Part shown: positions 8,706 to 17,508 of the stretch, piece by piece
Numbering within the stretch: the stretch's first letter is position 1
How the letters are laid out: each line of letters opens with the position of its first letter
From: CAZJCK01 sp964544635
Lineage (GTDB): Bacteria; Zixibacteria; MSB-5A5; GN15; FEB-12
Direction of reading: 5' to 3'
DNA: 50,561 nucleotides
Assembly (NCBI GenBank): GCA_964544635.1
Contig: CAZJCK010000018.1
Span: 1 to 50,561 of the forward strand
Notes under the pieces: model-generated
What the model saw: the letters and a program-made list of their open reading frames with translations, nothing else
Told to the model about the DNA's origin: nothing
The model's database searches: none
Position numbers and translations under genes: made by a program

Positions 8706-10850
8706 CTATGGCATCGGGAGATACAAAGTGAAGACAGTCCCCTGTCCCTCTTCCGAGGTCACTGCCAGGGTGCCGGAGTGGGCTGAGATGATGCGCTCCA
8801 CCACGGCCAGCCCCAGACCGGTACCGGTCTCCTTGGTAGTGTAGTAGCGATCGAAGACACGAGACAGATGCTCCCGCTTGATGCCGACGCCGGTATCGGC
8901 AATCTTCAGCGCCAGGTATTCCTGCTTCTTGTGGTCCGGTTTTTCTATCAGGCCGCTTACGCTTAGTTTGCCGCCGTCGGGCATGGCGTCGAGGGCATTC
9001 ATGAACAGGTTCAGCAGAACCTCGAGGATCTGGTTCTTATTAATGATGATATCCCAGTCGGCATCCTCGAATGCGGATTCAAACGAGACTTTCCGTTTCC
9101 GCAGATCCGGTCCAACCAACTCGGCGGCCCGTTTCACCACCTGCCGCAGATCGACCTTTTCGGTCTTGTACTTGTTGGGGTTGGAGAAGTCCACCAGCTC
9201 GCGAACCAGTTCGTTCATGCGGTAGACCTCGTCCTCGGCGACCCGGAAGAAATCGGAGTCGTCGGTCAGATCGGGCCAGCGTTTTTTAATGATCTGCAAG
9301 CCGCCGCGAATCGAGGTTAGCGGTTTGCGGAGATCATGGGAGATTTCCGAGATCATATTGCCCATTGTCATCAGGCGCGTGGCGTTCAGCAGCGACTGCT
9401 CTTTTTCGAACAGGACAGCGGCGTTGGAAACGACCAGGCGGGCAAGATTGATATCGTCGGCGTCGTAAGCCCGCTCCCCCTCTGCCCCCAGCGCCAGAAC
9501 ATGGGCAGTCTCACTGTGGCGCTTAACCGGCAGACACATGAAGGCGTGGTGGGTATCGGGAAACAGCTCCGAGTCGTCGAAGAGATGCGCAATGTAGGCC
9601 GTCAGTTTATCGATATCATCGGTGGTGATCTTCTTCAAGTCGATGTTTTCAAAGGTAAGGGATTCGCGGTTTATCCGGCGCAGGTCGAGGCCGCCACTGT
9701 CAGTCAGGGGCAGACCGACACTTCCGGAGGCTCCCTCGGGCACCAGTCGCCCTGAATTGTGATCGACCGTGAACCAGTAGGCGAAGTCGATCGGGAAGAC
9801 TCGCACCAGTTTGTCGACGAGGATAGTACGGAACTCGTTGAGTGACGATATCTGGGGCAGATCGGTAGCCAGCTCGTGGAGGATCTCGAATTCCACCAGA
9901 CGGCGGCGGTTACTCTCGATCTGGGCGGCGTCGTGTACTGCTACCGCTGCCTGCGAGGCGAAGGCGGTGAGGAGCTGCAGGTCGTTGTCGGTGAAGACCC
10001 GGCCGTTCTTCTTGTTGGCCATATTGATGACGCCGATGACTTCATTCTGGAACTGGAGCGGCACGCACAGAAGCGAGGCCGCGCCGTAGCGCTCCTTGTT
10101 CAGGCGCTGAAAGCGGTTGTCGTTTTCAACATCACGTACCACCAGCGGCTTACCCTCCTGCGCAACATGACCGGCAATCGACTCACCGATATTGAGGCGG
10201 GTAATGGCAACGATCTCCGGGTCGAGGCCGATGGCGGCCTCGATCGTCAGGTGCTGACGGGCATCGTCGAGCAGCATGATCGAACCGACCTGGGCGTCGG
10301 TCACCTGGGCGGCCAGGGAGACTATCTTCTCGAGCAGTTCACTCAGGTGCAGCGCCGAGCCAATCGACCTTGAGGCCTCGAACAACGCGTCGAGTTCCTC
10401 GATCCGTTGCTTGCGATTGTCGTTCGATTCCTGCAGTTGCTTGAGCAACTTTGCCTGCGATCGATCGGAGTTTCGTTTTTCGAGGGCCCGCTTCACGGCC
10501 AGCTCGAGATACGTGAATTCAACCGGCTTGAGCAGGTAGTCGTACGCACCGCGGGCGATTGCCTCCAGAGCGGTTTCAAGGGAGGCAAAACCGGTCATCA
10601 GAATAACCGGCACGTCGGGATCGACCTCCTTGACTATCTTCAGAATCTCGATGCCGTCGAGCTTGGGCATCTTGATATCGGTGATGACCAGGTCAAGCTG
10701 ACCATCCTTGATCGCATCGGCCGCCTCAACTGAGCTTTGGAAAGCTTCGACCCGGAAACCGTCGCCACTCAACAGCGTCGACAGCGAGTCGCACATACGC
10801 TTTTCGTCGTCAATCAGGATTATGCGGGGTGTCGTTCCGTCGGATGTCAT
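8706..10850 (-). CDS. REC-GAF-histidine kinase (hybrid sensor with N-terminal receiver)
   Basis: 714 residues with no membrane segment, so cytoplasmic. Receiver at 1-125 with D58 as phospho-acceptor (LDLVITDIKMPK) and KPVEF lysine; a Lys/Gln/Glu helix at 125-160; a GAF domain at about 160-315 (SIMLLDDARQ, ASLLCVPL, IGVINMANK); a second GAF-like region at 330-475; HisKA with H505 (EISHDLRKPLTSIRGG); HATPase with NALDAMPDGG, DTGVGI and GTGLGL. The receiver at the front means the kinase itself is an output of another kinase. Its start overlaps the next kinase by four bases (ATGA), so the two are co-translated. With the NtrC-type gene downstream this looks like a phosphorelay from GAF-kinase to this protein to the activator; that order is inference. 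Confidence 0.92.
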   Translation of the reverse strand: MTSDGTTPRIILIDDEKRMCDSLSTLLSGDGFRVEAFQSSVEAADAIKDGQLDLVITDIKMPKLDGIEILKIVKEVDPDVPVILMTGFASLETALEAIARGAYDYLLKPVEFTYLELAVKRALEKRNSDRSQAKLLKQLQESNDNRKQRIEELDALFEASRSIGSALHLSELLEKIVSLAAQVTDAQVGSIMLLDDARQHLTIEAAIGLDPEIVAITRLNIGESIAGHVAQEGKPLVVRDVENDNRFQRLNKERYGAASLLCVPLQFQNEVIGVINMANKKNGRVFTDNDLQLLTAFASQAAVAVHDAAQIESNRRRLVEFEILHELATDLPQISSLNEFRTILVDKLVRVFPIDFAYWFTVDHNSGRLVPEGASGSVGLPLTDSGGLDLRRINRESLTFENIDLKKITTDDIDKLTAYIAHLFDDSELFPDTHHAFMCLPVKRHSETAHVLALGAEGERAYDADDINLARLVVSNAAVLFEKEQSLLNATRLMTMGNMISEISHDLRKPLTSIRGGLQIIKKRWPDLTDDSDFFRVAEDEVYRMNELVRELVDFSNPNKYKTEKVDLRQVVKRAAELVGPDLRKRKVSFESAFEDADWDIIINKNQILEVLLNLFMNALDAMPDGGKLSVSGLIEKPDHKKQEYLALKIADTGVGIKREHLSRVFDRYYTTKETGTGLGLAVVERIISAHSGTLAVTSEEGQGTVFTLYLPMP

Positions 10851-12220
10851 GCCTCTTCCTTGGCTGTCGGCAGGGTGATTTCAAAGCAGCCGCCTGTTTC
10901 CACGTTCTTATACGTTATCGACCCGTTGTGCTTTTTGATTATACCGTAGCAGACCGAAAGACCCAACCCCGTCCCCTTGCCGTAATCCTTGGTCGTGAAG
11001 AACGGCTCGAAGATGCGGTTGATGATCTCCGGTGGAATGCCGGGGCCGGTGTCGCAGAAGTGCATGTGGACGGTGTTGTCGATACGACGGATTTCGATTG
11101 TCAGGTCACCACCATCAGGCATAGCGTCGCAGGCATTGATGATAAGATTGATAAACACCTGCTTGAGATTTTCCTCCGAGCCGAGGACGGGCGGGACGTT
11201 TTCCTCGTACAGTCGCACTACCCGCACCGCACACTTCTGGAGCTGGCGCTCCATGAGCGTGATGACATCGTCGATCACCGGCGGCAGGTGGAGTCGGGCC
11301 TGGTCGACCGCTGCCGGACGGTAAAAATCGAGGAGCTGCTTGACGATGCGGGCAATGCGATCGATTTCCTGGCTGACAATGTCGAGGTAACCGGACTCAC
11401 TGAGATGTTCACCGGCGGTGCGGTTAATCAACAACAGGTAGTTTTTAATGATACCGAGCGGGTTGTTTACCTCATGCGCGATCTTGGCCGACATCTCGCC
11501 CAGCGCTGCGAGACGTTCGGTGACGACCAGCTGATGCTGTGCCTTGCGCAATTGCGCCGAGGTTTCTCTCTCCGACTCGTACAGGAGCGAATTCTCGATG
11601 GCAACCGAAATCTGGTTCCCGAGAATAGACAGGAACTCGATGTCGTCCATCTGGAACGCCTGTCCTGAGATCTTGTCGGTGATGATCAGCAGGCCGGATA
11701 GCCGCGCCTGGTAAATAAGCGGCACGACCAGCCCCGGGTGGTACCAGCGCAGGAGCTTGCGCTCATCGAAACTGGCCACCTCGGAAATCAAGTCGCCGGT
11801 CATGACCGGTCGATTGAGCCTGGTGATGTATGACAGCAGCTCGGAGTCGGCATTGAAGTAACCGGAGCGATCGAGATTCTTGTCGGATCCCTTGATGCGA
11901 CCGAGCATAAACCTGTCGGTCTGTTCACTCTCCTTGATGTAAACGGCTGCGCGTGAAGCGCCCACCTGCGCCAGTGATGTAAGCAAGAAAGTGTCAAGCA
12001 GCGTGTTGTAGTCGAGGACGGCGTTGAAGTTGCGGCTGATTTCGAAGATGGTATAGAGATCGAAAATCTTGCGTTTGAGCTGACGGTTATCTTCGGTCAG
12101 CGATGCAATTCGAGACTGGGCATCTCGCCACCGCTCCTCCACTTCCTTTGTGGTGGGCCGCGTTGTGCGCTGCGCTGCCTTCTGTTCGGCCGTGGTATCT
12201 TTTCGTTTTTCCGCTGTCAT
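10847..12220 (-). CDS. GAF-domain sensor histidine kinase, NtrB/AtoS-like catalytic part
   Basis: 457 residues, no membrane segment. A charged N-terminal coiled coil (about 25-55), a GAF domain (about 60-215, with RAAVYIKESE and GLLIITDK) and a HisKA/HATPase core. H249 lies in AHEVNNPLGIIKNY, the Asn-Asn-Pro form of H-box typical of kinases paired with NtrC-type regulators. ATP-binding boxes are NACDAMPDGG, DTGPGIPP and GTGLGLSVCYGII. The start overlaps the folC stop by four bases, and its own end overlaps the hybrid kinase start by four. Being locked between folate and signalling genes suggests constitutive expression with control at the signal level. The ligand of the GAF domain cannot be inferred. 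Confidence 0.93.
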   Translation of the reverse strand: MTAEKRKDTTAEQKAAQRTTRPTTKEVEERWRDAQSRIASLTEDNRQLKRKIFDLYTIFEISRNFNAVLDYNTLLDTFLLTSLAQVGASRAAVYIKESEQTDRFMLGRIKGSDKNLDRSGYFNADSELLSYITRLNRPVMTGDLISEVASFDERKLLRWYHPGLVVPLIYQARLSGLLIITDKISGQAFQMDDIEFLSILGNQISVAIENSLLYESERETSAQLRKAQHQLVVTERLAALGEMSAKIAHEVNNPLGIIKNYLLLINRTAGEHLSESGYLDIVSQEIDRIARIVKQLLDFYRPAAVDQARLHLPPVIDDVITLMERQLQKCAVRVVRLYEENVPPVLGSEENLKQVFINLIINACDAMPDGGDLTIEIRRIDNTVHMHFCDTGPGIPPEIINRIFEPFFTTKDYGKGTGLGLSVCYGIIKKHNGSITYKNVETGGCFEITLPTAKEEA

Positions 12221-13497
12221 GCATTCTTCTGTCGCGAGACGAATTCGCCAACCAGGTAATGTGAACCGACTATACAGATTATATCGTCAGGTCCGGCCAG
12301 TTTTGCAAGGTGCCGATAACCGGCGTCGAGCGACTTGAAGGGCCGCACCGGTATTCGCCGCCAGTTGATCGTCTTGAGCAGCTCGTCGACATCGGTCGAA
12401 CGGTGGGTATTCGGCGGCACCAGCGTATAGTCGATCGCGATTTTCGACAGGAGGTCGAAGATCTTCTGATGTTCCTTGTTGCGGACCATGCCGGTCAGGA
12501 TGTGCGCTTTGCGCCCGGGAAAGCGACACCGAAAAGTCTGCGTAAAGGCGGCCACGCCGCCGGCGTTGTGGCCGACGTCGAGCACGAGGGTTGGTTTGCC
12601 ACGGCGCGTTTGCACGTCGAACCGTCCCGGCCAGCGAACCGTTGTCAGTCCGGTACGGACGGCCTGCTTACTAATCCGCAGTCCCTGTTGCTTCAGGATG
12701 GCGACCGCATTCAGTGTCAGGGCGGCATTCAGAATCTGGTGCGGTCCCAGGAGCGCCAGGCGGGCATGCTCGATGGTGAGGCCGTTATTCCGGAAGCTCA
12801 GAGCAGTATCGTCGTCGTCGGCCGCAAACACCGAGGAGTCGAGCCGGAAGAGCGGCGCCTGGCGTTCTTCGCAGACCCGTGCAATGGTCTTCATGGCGGT
12901 CGGCTGCAGGTTGCCGGCAAGGTGCGGCACGCCCGGCTTGATGATGCCGGCCTTTTCCCAGGCAATCTTATCTATGCGCCGCCCGAGGATCTCGGTGTGG
13001 TCGCGGCTGATGTCGGTTGTCATTGTCAGGATCGGCTTGAGTACATTGGTAGCATCGAGACGACCGCCCAGCCCGGTTTCGATGACGGCAATGTCCACGT
13101 GTGACCGGGCGAACTGCTCCAGGGCCAGCGCGGTGCAGACCTCAAAGAACGACAACTGGCGTCTCGTGATCTCTTTGCGGTGGCGGTCAACAAAGGCAAC
13201 GACCGAGCGTCTGGGGATGTCCCGCCCGTTGACTCGCACCCGCTCGCGAAAGGAGACCAGGTGCGGCGAGGTGAACAGGCCGGTCTTGTAACCGGCTGCA
13301 GAAAGGATCGAGGACAGCATGGCGGCGGTCGAGCCCTTGCCGTTGGTGCCGGCAATGTGAATGGTCTGGTAGTGATCCTGCGGCCGTCCGATCGAATCGA
13401 GAAACTCGGTAATATTCTCCAAGCCGAGTTTCATGCCGAAGAATTCGCGCGACAGGAGGAACCGTTCGGCGGCAGCATAGGTATGCCGGTGCGGCAT
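12217..13497 (-). CDS. folC: Bifunctional dihydrofolate/folylpolyglutamate synthase
   Basis: 426 residues from the ATG at 13497, which overlaps the accD stop by one base (TAATG); a GTG at 13509 is an alternative. FolC adds glutamate to dihydropteroate and to reduced folates. The Mur-ligase-type P-loop is HIAGTNGKGSTAAM (about 47-60), followed by GLFTSPHLVSFRERVRVNG and the Mg/ATP region IETGLGGRLDATNVL, with TTDISRDHTEILG matching the central ligase motif. The C-terminal domain has VLDVGHNAGGVAAF. accD-folC adjacency is common in bacteria. It overlaps the downstream kinase gene by four bases, an odd partner for a folate enzyme. Confidence 0.95.
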   Translation of the reverse strand: MPHRHTYAAAERFLLSREFFGMKLGLENITEFLDSIGRPQDHYQTIHIAGTNGKGSTAAMLSSILSAAGYKTGLFTSPHLVSFRERVRVNGRDIPRRSVVAFVDRHRKEITRRQLSFFEVCTALALEQFARSHVDIAVIETGLGGRLDATNVLKPILTMTTDISRDHTEILGRRIDKIAWEKAGIIKPGVPHLAGNLQPTAMKTIARVCEERQAPLFRLDSSVFAADDDDTALSFRNNGLTIEHARLALLGPHQILNAALTLNAVAILKQQGLRISKQAVRTGLTTVRWPGRFDVQTRRGKPTLVLDVGHNAGGVAAFTQTFRCRFPGRKAHILTGMVRNKEHQKIFDLLSKIAIDYTLVPPNTHRSTDVDELLKTINWRRIPVRPFKSLDAGYRHLAKLAGPDDIICIVGSHYLVGEFVSRQKNA

Positions 13498-14339
13498 TAC
13501 TTTCCCCACATGTATCGAAGAAGAGAGATGACAGTCTGGCGCAGGTCGCCTCGCTCGACCACCTTGTCGAGAAAGCCCTTTTCGAGGAAGAACTCGGATG
13601 ACTGGAAGTCTTCCGGCAGGTCCTGACCGATGGTCTGGCGGATCACGCGGGGTCCGGCGAAGCCGAGCAACGCCTTCGGTTCAGCGATGATGACATCACC
13701 AAGCGATGCGTACGACGCCATCACACCGGCGGTCGTCGGGTTAGTGAGAATCGAAATGAACGGAATCTTCTTGTCGTCCAAAATGGCCAGCAGCGCCGAA
13801 GTCTTGGCCATCTGCATGAGCGACAGGATGCCCTCCTGCATGCGGGCGCCGCCGGAGCAGGAGACCAGGATGAGCGGGATCTCGCGCTCGATGGCGCGCC
13901 TGATTGCCCGTGCGATCTTCTCACCCACCACCGAACCCATCGAGCCGCCGATGAAGGCAAAGTTCATGACAGCGAAGGAAACATCCCTGCCGTCGATCTT
14001 GCCGATCCCGGCACGCACCCCTTCCGGCACGCCGGCTTTCTGCTGCGCCGCCTTGATACGGTCGGTGTAGCGCTTGGAGTCCTTGAACTTCAGCGGATCG
14101 CCCGAGGTCAGGTCGGCGTCGTATTCTTCAAGGGTGGCATCATCCAACAAGAGGCTGATGTACTTGTCGCTGGGGATACGGAAGTGGAAGCGGCAGGTGG
14201 GACAGACCCACAGCAACTGCTCCATCTTCTTGCTGTAAACAATCTCGCCGCACGATTCGCACTTGGTCCACAACCCTTCCGGGATGTTCTTTTTTTCCTG
14301 CGGCGAAATACCGGTTGATGACTTCTTAAACCATTCCAT
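13497..14339 (-). CDS. accD: Acetyl-CoA carboxylase carboxyltransferase subunit beta
   Basis: 280 residues, the usual size. With AccA (not in this window) it transfers carboxyl from biotin to acetyl-CoA in fatty-acid synthesis. The N-terminal zinc ribbon has C27, C30, C46 and C49 (CESC and CPTC). The crotonase-fold part has AVMNFAFIGGSMGSVVGEK, the SCSGGARMQEG oxyanion region and TNPTTAGVMASYASLGD. Starts 19 bp after the rimI stop and is joined to folC by one base. Confidence 0.97.
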   Translation of the reverse strand: MEWFKKSSTGISPQEKKNIPEGLWTKCESCGEIVYSKKMEQLLWVCPTCRFHFRIPSDKYISLLLDDATLEEYDADLTSGDPLKFKDSKRYTDRIKAAQQKAGVPEGVRAGIGKIDGRDVSFAVMNFAFIGGSMGSVVGEKIARAIRRAIEREIPLILVSCSGGARMQEGILSLMQMAKTSALLAILDDKKIPFISILTNPTTAGVMASYASLGDVIIAEPKALLGFAGPRVIRQTIGQDLPEDFQSSEFFLEKGFLDKVVERGDLRQTVISLLRYMWGK

Positions 14340-14358
14340 CCAGTGGCAACCCGGTCTT

Positions 14359-14832
14359 TTACTCCGTCAAGTATTTGATCAGTACCAGGGCATCCTCAAC
14401 CGGCGAGTGATAGTAGTTGGGGCGCCGATACAGGGTCTTAAATCCGTTCCGTTCATAAAATGCAATCGCCCCGGTATTGCGGGGGCGTACTTCAAGAACG
14501 ATATAGCGGCAATGCTGCCGTTTCATCTGACGTAAAATATGGTCCAATAACTGCTTGGCAACAGATTTTCGCTGCATCTCGGGGGCCACGGCGATGTTGG
14601 TCAGGTGCCCTTCATCGGCGATCACGACAAAGCAGGCATACCCTGCCAGATTGTTATCTGCTTCTGCCACAATCATTTGCCAGTCCGGAGAAGACATCGA
14701 ATCGATGAATACCGAAAGCGGCCAGGGATCACTGAAGAGCCGGCGCTCAAGCTTCATTACGATTGGGAGGTCCCCGCGGACCATCGGACGGATCGAAACG
14801 CCGATCTTATTGCTTTTGTTGACGCTGGTCAA
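14359..14832 (-). CDS. rimI: Ribosomal-protein-alanine N-acetyltransferase (RimI-like GNAT)
   Basis: 157 residues from a TTG at 14832. No ATG or GTG gives a full GNAT domain, and GGAG lies seven bases before this TTG; the next ATG would cut off the first strand (IRPMVRGDLP). The protein shows the RimI pattern: SDPWPLSVF, then GHLTNIAVAPEMQRKSVAKQLL and LEVRPRNTGAIAFYERNGF. The acetyl-CoA loop usually reads Arg/Gln-x-x-Gly-x-Gly/Ala; here Ser replaces the Gly (QRKSVA), which may weaken cofactor binding. It overlaps tsaB by 26 bases; tsaE-tsaB-rimI is a conserved trio. RimI acetylates the N-terminus of protein S18 in enteric bacteria; other targets are possible here. Confidence 0.9.
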   Translation of the reverse strand: MTSVNKSNKIGVSIRPMVRGDLPIVMKLERRLFSDPWPLSVFIDSMSSPDWQMIVAEADNNLAGYACFVVIADEGHLTNIAVAPEMQRKSVAKQLLDHILRQMKRQHCRYIVLEVRPRNTGAIAFYERNGFKTLYRRPNYYHSPVEDALVLIKYLTE

Positions 14833-15490
14833 ATGCGATCTCCGCCTGGGACTTTTGCAGGTACAGCGGTTCGAGTTGTGCGATCTCATCCCGATGTCCG
14901 GTGCTGAGGATGGCGCCGCCGATATCGAGCAGGTCACCGGCATCATACTCGATCGCCGTAATGTCGAGCCCGGCCAGCATCGGATACTGGGCAAGCAGAT
15001 CCCTTGCAATTGTGTAGCCGGGACGGTCACCGTTGCCGGACAGTAGCGAGCTGACTGCGACGGCTTTGGCATCCTCGACCTGCCAGCGTCCGGCGGGAGC
15101 GTCGGCCACGAAAACAGCATCGCGTTTGAACGGCAGGATCAATCGTCCGGCGCTCTGGTGCCCGACCACCTTGTGGTTGGCAATCTGGAACATGTTGATT
15201 CCGAGGACAGGGATCGACGAGGCCTCGCATATGCCTTTGGCGGCGGCCAGTCCGATGCGCAGCCCGGTGAAGCTGCCGGGACCGGTGGCGACAATGACAC
15301 CGTCGAGCGCACTCGGTTGCAGGCCGGCCGAACCCATCAAATCGCCGATCTTCTTCATGATCGTCATACCGTGCGATCGCTCGACATCGGCGCTCGACTT
15401 GACACGACGGTCGGAGGCATACTGGAGTGCGAGCATCAGTTGCGATGACGAGGTATCGACGGCGAGGATGTTATCAAGTTTCGCTGACAT
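14807..15490 (-). CDS. tsaB: tRNA threonylcarbamoyladenosine biosynthesis protein TsaB
   Basis: 227 residues, normal for TsaB. It scaffolds TsaD and TsaE for the t6A37 modification of ANN-decoding tRNAs. ASKHA-fold signatures: ILAVDTSSSQLMLALQ at the start, then SHGMTIMKKIGDLM and the near-invariant VATGPGSFTGLRIGLAAAKG. It overlaps tsaE by 17 bases and rimI by 26. TsaD and TsaC are not in the window. Confidence 0.95.
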   Translation of the reverse strand: MSAKLDNILAVDTSSSQLMLALQYASDRRVKSSADVERSHGMTIMKKIGDLMGSAGLQPSALDGVIVATGPGSFTGLRIGLAAAKGICEASSIPVLGINMFQIANHKVVGHQSAGRLILPFKRDAVFVADAPAGRWQVEDAKAVAVSSLLSGNGDRPGYTIARDLLAQYPMLAGLDITAIEYDAGDLLDIGGAILSTGHRDEIAQLEPLYLQKSQAEIAFDQRQQKQ

Positions 15491-15926
15491 CGCGTTCTCC
15501 TACGAACATGACATCGATGGCGCGGTCGGTATCGCCGGCCATGGTGAATTCAATATGGTAGTAGCTGGCAGGCAGATGTTCGCCCGCCTTCTCCCCCCAC
15601 TCGACCACGACCAGGCCGGGCCGGCCGAGATAGTCATACCAGCCGATCTCGCGCAGCTCTTCGGGATCGCCGATGCGGTAGAGGTCGAAGTGATACATCG
15701 GGTTCTTGCCGGGGTATTCGTTGACGATGGCAAATGACGGCGAGTTGACGGTTTCTTCATCGATGCCCAGCCCACGCGCCAGGCCGCGTACGAAAGCGGT
15801 TTTGCCGGCGCCGAGTGGACCGGTGAGGACGACGATATCGCCGGGCGAAAGGTGCGCCACCAGCTTCTCGGCCAGCGCCATCGTTTCTTCTTCACTGTGG
15901 GTGACTATCTGCAGGGCCGTCGTCAT
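15474..15926 (-). CDS. tsaE: tRNA threonylcarbamoyladenosine biosynthesis ATPase TsaE
   Basis: 150 residues from the ATG at 15926, 11 bases past the stop of the PorX-like gene; a TTG at 15941 would overlap that gene. TsaE is the ATPase that resets the TsaBDE complex during t6A synthesis. Walker A GPLGAGKT at 36-43, switch region NSPSFAIVNEYPG, and the family motifs YHFDLYRI and VVVEWGEKAGEHLP are all present. From memory, porX and tsaE are also neighbours in several Bacteroidota genomes, which would make this linkage old; that should be checked. Confidence 0.96.
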   Translation of the reverse strand: MTTALQIVTHSEEETMALAEKLVAHLSPGDIVVLTGPLGAGKTAFVRGLARGLGIDEETVNSPSFAIVNEYPGKNPMYHFDLYRIGDPEELREIGWYDYLGRPGLVVVEWGEKAGEHLPASYYHIEFTMAGDTDRAIDVMFVGERDVSET

Positions 15927-15937
15927 ACTCAAAGTCC

Positions 15938-17500
15938 TCAACGCGGTCGCATTACCGCCAGCGGCACCACCATCTCTTCGAGGGTTATGCCACCATGCTG
16001 GAAGGAGTTCTGGAACTGTCGCACCATCTCGTTATAGTTGTTCGGGTAGACGAAGAAGAAGTCTTCCTTGGCGAGAATATAGGTGGTCGCAAGCGACAGC
16101 ATGGGCAGTCGCCAGTCTTCCGGCTTCTTTATCAGGATGGCCTCTTTTTCGTCGCAGTTCAAGTTGTCGCCGTACTTGTAGCGCAGGTTGGTAGAGGTCG
16201 AGCGCTTGCCGTGGGCCATGGTGCCGCGTTTGCACAACACCGAACCGTGGTCGGATGTCACCACCACCGTAAAGCCGCGTTGCGCGTACGCCTTCAGTAT
16301 CGTTAAGAGCGGGGAGTGCACGAACCACGATTTCATGAGCGAACGGAAGGCTGCTTCGGTGCCGGCAATCTCCTTGAGGATAACGTTGGTCGAACGGTCG
16401 TGTACCAGGATATCGACAAAGTTGAAGACATACGACACGACCGGGGCGTCGAAATGATCGGCGACACGCTTGGCCAGTTGTTCACCCTCGGTGTTATTGA
16501 ACACTTTGGCGTAGCGCGCCGGCTGCTTGTCGTAGCGCAAGCCGTTTCGCGCGAGTTGATCGACAAACAGCTGGTCTTCCATCCGGTTGAGCGAGCCTTC
16601 GTCGGGCGACGTGTAGTTGTCGGGGTAGGCCCCGTGTATTTCGTCCGGGAACAGTCCGGAGAAGAGAGCATTACGGGCGAACGGCGTGGCCGTAGGGAGC
16701 ATGGAGAAGTAGTACTGGCGATCGATTGTATAGTACTCGGCAAGCAGCGGTTCGATCAGCATCCATTGGTCGAGGCGCATGCAGTCGACCACGACAAAGA
16801 GCACCGGCTCTCTTCGCTTCAGTGGTGGCACCACCACTTTTCCCACGACATCGGGCGAGAGTGTCGGCCGGTCGTCGGTGTGCAGCCAATCGACGTACTG
16901 CTTCTGGATGTATTTGGTGAACTCGACATTCCATTCTTTGCGCGTTCCCTCGAGTGCCTGCTCCAGACCGATATCGTTGTTTACGTCGAGTTCAAGGTTC
17001 CAGGTCGCCAGGATACGGGCGGCCTCATGCCAGTCTTCCGGTTCGACCGCGCCATAGAGTTTCTGGTTGAAACGGTTGATCTCGGAAATGTAGCGCTTCA
17101 TCGACGACCCGGAGATAATCTTACGCGATTCCAACAAGCGTTTGATGACGAGAAGAATCTGCGACGGCACCACCGGCTTGACGAGGTAGTCGTCAATCTT
17201 CTGCCCGATGGCATCCTCCATCAGCGTTTCTTCTTCCGATTTGGTCACCATCACCACGGGCAGATGCGGCCGCAGTTCCTTGATTTCCTCCAGCGTCGTC
17301 AGACCGTCTTTGCCGGGCATCATCTCGTCGAGCAGCACCAGGTCATAGAGGTTCTCCTGGACGAGGTTGATGGCGTCATCGCCGGACATGGCGGTGGCGA
17401 CATCAAACCCCTTCTTCTCGAGAAAGAGAATGTGCGGCTTGAGGGAGTCGATTTCGTCATCGACCCAGAGTATCTTTCGTGTTTCGGTGCGAGTGGCCAT
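15938..17500 (-). CDS. porX: PorX-like response regulator: receiver plus PglZ phosphatase domain
   Basis: 520 residues from the ATG at 17500 (TAAGGA seven bases ahead); an ATG two codons earlier sits on the ribosome site. Receiver at 1-125 with D14/D15, phospho-acceptor D58 (LYDLVLLDEMMPG), T86 and K108. A helical linker (about 130-215) leads to a PglZ/alkaline-phosphatase-fold domain with VVVDCMRLDQW (metal ligand D239), the MLPTATPFARNALFSGLFP block holding the likely Thr nucleophile (T270 or T272), and TSDHGSVL (D417, H418). Length and order match Bacteroidota PorX, the regulator of type IX secretion and gliding genes that has oligonucleotide phosphodiesterase activity. Its neighbour 8 bp upstream is a PorY-like kinase. 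Whether this organism has a T9SS cannot be judged here. Confidence 0.88.
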   Translation of the reverse strand: MATRTETRKILWVDDEIDSLKPHILFLEKKGFDVATAMSGDDAINLVQENLYDLVLLDEMMPGKDGLTTLEEIKELRPHLPVVMVTKSEEETLMEDAIGQKIDDYLVKPVVPSQILLVIKRLLESRKIISGSSMKRYISEINRFNQKLYGAVEPEDWHEAARILATWNLELDVNNDIGLEQALEGTRKEWNVEFTKYIQKQYVDWLHTDDRPTLSPDVVGKVVVPPLKRREPVLFVVVDCMRLDQWMLIEPLLAEYYTIDRQYYFSMLPTATPFARNALFSGLFPDEIHGAYPDNYTSPDEGSLNRMEDQLFVDQLARNGLRYDKQPARYAKVFNNTEGEQLAKRVADHFDAPVVSYVFNFVDILVHDRSTNVILKEIAGTEAAFRSLMKSWFVHSPLLTILKAYAQRGFTVVVTSDHGSVLCKRGTMAHGKRSTSTNLRYKYGDNLNCDEKEAILIKKPEDWRLPMLSLATTYILAKEDFFFVYPNNYNEMVRQFQNSFQHGGITLEEMVVPLAVMRPR

Positions 17501-17508
17501 GTACATCC

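Noticed and set aside
15938..17500. PglZ domain as part of a BREX/Pgl phage-defence system
   Set aside because: No brxC, brxA, brxB, pglX or Lon-like gene is nearby, and the fused N-terminal receiver plus the adjacent kinase fits PorX.
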